This document shows positions 61,091-64,000 of a DNA stretch of 64,000 nucleotides, one piece after another. The notes below the pieces were generated by a model. That model searched no databases, was not told the DNA's origin, and saw only the letters and a program-made list of their open reading frames with translations. The stretch spans positions 5,022,001-5,086,000 of the forward strand of contig NC_016109.1 in NCBI RefSeq assembly GCF_000269985.1, given 5' to 3'. The position numbers were made by a program, and so were the translations under genes. Position 1 is the first letter of the stretch; every line of letters starts with the position of its first letter. The stretch comes from Kitasatospora setae KM-6054 (lineage in GTDB: Bacteria; Actinomycetota; Actinomycetes; Streptomycetales; Streptomycetaceae).

Positions 61091-61370
61091 TTCGCCCACC
61101 CTAGCGGGCGAACTGCCGTGCGGCGCACGGCGGGAGCGGGGGCGGCCGGTGCGGGGCGGCCGTCCGGTGGGCCCGGCCGCGCCGTTCGCCACCTCGTGAT
61201 TGCGCATATGAGCAACTGCGAAGGTCGTTGGTTCGGGGGCCCGGGGGCGGTCGGCGGGCGGACGGCGGGCGGCCGCCGGGGGAGTGCGCTCCCGCTCGGT
61301 GCCGCCGCCCGGATGCTAAGGTCGTGGGTGACGGCACCGTGCCGGGAAGCGACCGAGATGGGGTGAGGAA
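61091..61370. other. Divergent region between YjdM gene and ArsR gene
   Basis: No gene recognised. A short AT-richer patch at 61196-61230 (TGATTGCGCATATGAGCAAC) could hold a promoter. Confidence 0.35.
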
Positions 61371-61775
61371 GTGGGCGCCGACACCCCCCGCGTGACCCCG
61401 GTGGTCAGCACGCCGCTCTACCAAGTGAAGGCCGAGTTCTTCAAGACGCTCGGCCACCCCGTCCGGATCCGGGTGCTGGAACTGCTCAGCCAGCGCGAGC
61501 ACGCCGTCGCCGAACTGCTGCCGGAGACCGGTGTGGAAGCCGCGCACCTCTCCCAGCAGCTCGCCGTGCTGCGCCGGGCCAACCTGGTGGTCGCCCGGCG
61601 GGAGGGCAGCACCGTGCACTACAGCCTGACCAGCCCGCAGGTCGCCGAACTCCTCCGGGTGGCCCGGGAGATCCTGGGCGGCGTGATCACCGGGCAGGCC
61701 GAGCTGCTGGACAGCCTGCGCGCGCCGGCCGGGTCGATCCCCCCGGCCGCTCCGGCTGCTCCGGCCAAGGGCTGA
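61371..61775 (+). CDS. ArsR/SmtB-type winged-helix repressor
   Basis: A 134-aa regulator starting at GTG 61371 with GAGGAAG just upstream. It has LYQVKAEFFKTLGHPVRIRVLELLSQREHAVAELLPETGVEAAHLSQQLAVLRRANLVVARREGSTVHYSL, the full winged-helix fold. The ELCVCDL metal site of classical ArsR is replaced by REHAVAEL and no Cys occurs, so it probably responds to something other than thiophilic metals. Ala/Pro-rich tail. A TAAACGTTTA palindrome lies downstream, before the SulP pair, which it may regulate. Confidence 0.85.
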   Translation: MGADTPRVTPVVSTPLYQVKAEFFKTLGHPVRIRVLELLSQREHAVAELLPETGVEAAHLSQQLAVLRRANLVVARREGSTVHYSLTSPQVAELLRVAREILGGVITGQAELLDSLRAPAGSIPPAAPAAPAKG

Positions 61776-61828
61776 GCGCCTCCGTTCCGCGGGGCCCCGG
61801 AAGTGGATCTCCGGGCCCACGACATGCG

Positions 61829-61854
61829 TAAACGTTTAGTTGCGAAATTCGTAA
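61829..61854. promoter_or_regulatory. Operator candidate upstream of the SulP pair
   Basis: TAAACGTTTA (61829-61838) is a perfect 10-bp palindrome, followed by the near-palindrome TTGCGAAATTCGTAA (61840-61854). Together they make an AT-rich island 83 bp before the next start codon. Binding by the ArsR-type protein encoded upstream is a reasonable guess. Confidence 0.6.
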
Positions 61855-61936
61855 AGTCCATACATGATGCCTGCTGTGGGACCGGCGGCCGGCGCACCTG
61901 ATCGGGCCGGGCCGGGAGCGGCCGGAGGAGGCCAGG

Positions 61937-62113
61937 GTGTCCGGGATCTTCGACGCGGAACTGCGCGACCAACTCGCCGGAGCCCGCCGGGCCGAGACCG
62001 AGGCGCGCGCCGCCGGGGCCGAGGACGGCGCCCGGGCCTACGCCGGGCGGGCCGACGCCCTGCGGCGGATCGCCGACCGGCACGGGATCGCACTGCCGCC
62101 GGACCGGGCGTGA
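61937..62113 (+). CDS. 58-aa protein coupled to SulP
   Basis: GTG 61937 follows GGAGGAGG. The product (SGIFDAELRDQLAGARRAE...RIADRHGIALPPDRA) is a charged amphipathic helix pair. Its TGA overlaps the SulP start (GTGA), so the two are co-translated. Similar tiny helical proteins may exist upstream of other streptomycete transporters, but I recognise no family. Confidence 0.6.
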   Translation: MSGIFDAELRDQLAGARRAETEARAAGAEDGARAYAGRADALRRIADRHGIALPPDRA

Positions 62114-63846
62114 ACGCCGTCCGGGCCCGGCTGCTGGCCGTCCTGCCGGACCGCCGGACCCTCGCCACGCTGGGCCGCTCCCCGCGCCGCGACCTGACCG
62201 CCGGACTGACCGTCGCGGTCGTCGCGCTGCCGCTCGCGCTCGGCTTCGGGATCTCCTCCGGCGCGGGCGCCGCCGCCGGACTCGCCACCGCCGTGGTCGC
62301 GGGCGCGCTGGCGGCCGTCTTCGGCGGCTCGCACCTCCAGGTCTCCGGGCCGACCGGCGCGATGACCGTGGTGCTGGTGCCGATCACGCACCGCTACGGC
62401 CCGGACGGGGTGCTGACCGTCGGCCTGCTGGCGGGCGTCCTGCTGGTGCTGCTCGCGCTGGCCCGGGCCGGACGCTGGATGGCGTACGTGCCGGTGCCGG
62501 TGGTGGAGGGCTTCACCCTCGGCATCGCCGGGGTGATCGCGCTGCAGCAGGTGCCGGGCGCGCTCGGCGTGCCGAAGCCGGCGGGCGACAACCCGGCGGT
62601 GGTCGCGGCCCGGGCGGCCGACGCCTTCCTCGCCGCCCCGCACGGGGCGGCGCCCGCTCTGGCGCTCGGGGTCGCCGCCGTGCTGCTGGTCGGCGGACGG
62701 CGCTGGCCCGCCATCCCGTTCTCGCTGCTCACGGTCGTCGCGGCCACCCTGCTGACCCGGTTCCTCGACCTGCCGGTGGCGACCATCGGCCACCTGCCCG
62801 CCGGGCTCCCCGCACCCTCGCTCGACTTCTTCACGGCGGCCGACGTGCCCGCGCTGCTGCCCTCCGCACTGGCCGTCGCCGCGCTCGCCGCGCTGGAGTC
62901 GCTGATGTCGGCGACCGCCGCGGACGCCCTCGGCGACGGCGAACGGCACGACGGCGACCGGGAGTTGTTCGGCCAGGGGCTGGCCAACCTGGCCGCCCCG
63001 CTGTTCGGCGGCGTGGCCGCGACCGGCGCGATCGCCCGGACCGCCGTCAACGTCCGCTCCGGCGCGGCCTCCCGGCTGGCGGCGCTGGTGCACGCCGCCG
63101 TCCTCGCGGTGATCGTGTTCGCCGCCGCGCCGCTGGTGGCCGGCATCCCGCTCGCCGCGCTCGCGGGCGTGCTGATCGCCACCGCCGCCCGGATGGTCCG
63201 GCTCGGCGGGCTGCGGGCGCTGGCCCGCAGCGGACGCGGCGAGGCGGCCGTGCTGCTGCTGACCGCCGCCGCGACGCTGGCCTTCGACCTGGTCACCGCC
63301 GTGGTGGCGGGCCTGTTGCTGGCCGGGGCGCTGGCCCTGGCCGAGGTCGCCCGGGCCGCCCGGGTCGAACGGGTGCCGCTGTCCGGCGAGCCGCTCGGGG
63401 AGCACGTCGTGGCCTACCGGATCGACGGGCCGCTGCTGTTCGCCGCCGCGCACCGCTTCCTGCGCGAACTGACCGCGGAGGCCCGGAGCCGGGTGGCGAT
63501 CCTCCGGATGTCCCGGGTCAGCGCGATCGACGCCAGCGGCGCGGCGGTGCTCGGCGACGCGATCGCCGAACTCGAACGGCGCGGCACCCTGGTGCTGGTC
63601 ACCGGCCTGCGCGCGGAGCACCGGCGGCCGCTGGACGCGCTCGGCGTGCTGGACCGGCTGCGCGAACAGGGCCGGGTCTTCGGCAGCACCCCCGAGGCGG
63701 TCGCCTGCGCACGGCGGCACCTGGCCGGGGAACGTGGGCGGGGCTCGGTCGAGCTGGGTCCGCCCGAGCCCGGTCTGTCCGAGCGCGGTCTGCCCGAGCC
63801 GGACTGGGCCGAGCCTGGTCTGCCCGGGCCGGGGGCGGCCCGGTGA
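62110..63846 (+). CDS. SulP family anion transporter with STAS domain
   Basis: A 578-aa transporter. The membrane part (~1-405) begins RRDLTAGLTVAVVALPLALGFGISSGAGAAAGLATAVVAGALAAVFGGSHLQVSGPTGAMTVVL, the SulP signature, and includes SLMSATAADALGDGERHDGDRELFGQGLANLAAPLFGGVAATGAIARTAVNVRSGA. The C-terminal STAS domain (~435-545) contains ILRMSRVSAIDASGAAVL. The last ~30 residues are repeats of E-P/R-G-L. Substrates in this family include sulfate and bicarbonate. Start GTG 62110 overlaps the small gene upstream. Confidence 0.9.
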   Translation: MNAVRARLLAVLPDRRTLATLGRSPRRDLTAGLTVAVVALPLALGFGISSGAGAAAGLATAVVAGALAAVFGGSHLQVSGPTGAMTVVLVPITHRYGPDGVLTVGLLAGVLLVLLALARAGRWMAYVPVPVVEGFTLGIAGVIALQQVPGALGVPKPAGDNPAVVAARAADAFLAAPHGAAPALALGVAAVLLVGGRRWPAIPFSLLTVVAATLLTRFLDLPVATIGHLPAGLPAPSLDFFTAADVPALLPSALAVAALAALESLMSATAADALGDGERHDGDRELFGQGLANLAAPLFGGVAATGAIARTAVNVRSGAASRLAALVHAAVLAVIVFAAAPLVAGIPLAALAGVLIATAARMVRLGGLRALARSGRGEAAVLLLTAAATLAFDLVTAVVAGLLLAGALALAEVARAARVERVPLSGEPLGEHVVAYRIDGPLLFAAAHRFLRELTAEARSRVAILRMSRVSAIDASGAAVLGDAIAELERRGTLVLVTGLRAEHRRPLDALGVLDRLREQGRVFGSTPEAVACARRHLAGERGRGSVELGPPEPGLSERGLPEPDWAEPGLPGPGAAR

Positions 63847-64000
63847 TCGGGCGTTGGCGGCGGCGGCACGAACCCGGGGCGGAACCGGTCCCGGCGCAGG
63901 GGCGGCCGGGCGGGAAGTACTACCGGGCGGTGCTGGAGAACCGGCCGCCGAGCGTCGCGCTGGCCCGGCGGGTCACCGTCACCGTGCTCACCGGCTGGGG
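63843..64000 (+). CDS. Unidentified protein, 3' end outside the window
   Basis: GTG 63843 overlaps the SulP stop (GTGA). The 52 visible residues (IGRWRRRHEPGAEP...GGKYYRAVLENRPPSVALARRVTVTVLTGW) are basic and Pro-rich; no family can be named from them. Coupling suggests a functional link to the SulP transporter. Confidence 0.55.
   Translation, partial: MIGRWRRRHEPGAEPVPAQGRPGGKYYRAVLENRPPSVALARRVTVTVLTGW

Overview
The window is high-GC actinobacterial DNA with a Streptomycetaceae gene set: a SepX-type divisome protein, an HrdD-type sigma factor, a second MurJ, polyprenol-phosphate-mannose synthase, frequent GTG/TTG starts and ATGA overlaps. Streptomyces and Kitasatospora cannot be separated from this sequence alone.

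Layout. 1-5.3 kb: cell-envelope genes (D-Ala-D-Ala carboxypeptidase cut by the window edge, YihY/BrkB protein, mannosyltransferase) and a 5'-truncated MFS gene. 5.4-11.1 kb: tRNA-Arg(CCT) followed by an accessory island. Sequence from the tRNA 3' end recurs near 9.7 kb and 11.05 kb, so the island looks like two adjacent segments. It holds a dead IS256-type transposase, an NB-ARC regulator with an MFS exporter, an HNH protein and a phage terminase remnant, but no integrase. 11.1-15.5 kb: AI-2E-type transporter, a winged-helix/zinc-ribbon protein, an HPP membrane protein, eleven exact-length 14-bp repeats, and a RsbW-like ATP-binding protein.

15.6-34.8 kb is the most interesting part: a compact RiPP gene cluster. 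A 54-aa precursor with a Gly-Gly leader (17693-17857) is followed by a strong hairpin and then by P450, HlyD-like protein, C39-peptidase ABC transporter, second ABC transporter, LanM-like enzyme, fused E1-like/YcaO cyclodehydratase and SagB-type dehydrogenase. The LanM keeps most dehydratase residues but has lost the zinc-binding cyclase motifs. The precursor core has nine Ser and one Cys. The predicted product is therefore a dehydroalanine-rich azol(in)e peptide, possibly oxidised by the P450, rather than a classical lantibiotic. A divergent two-gene ABC exporter (candidate self-protection), a LuxR-type pseudo-receiver regulator and a second LuxR-type regulator flank it.

34.9-64 kb is mostly conserved chromosome: MurJ, PAP2 protein, hrdD behind an exact SigR-type promoter, MscL, an FmdB zinc-ribbon protein behind a CIRCE-like operator, an MFS transporter, a K+/H+ antiporter, penicillin acylase-type hydrolase, 5-formyl-THF cyclo-ligase, a GGDEF protein, galU, molybdenum-cofactor genes (moeA, moaC, mog), a GNAT enzyme, SepX, tRNA-Ala(CGC), glutaminase, a 1627-aa DUF11-repeat wall protein ending in LPDTG, a YjdM-type protein, and an ArsR regulator with a SulP transporter.
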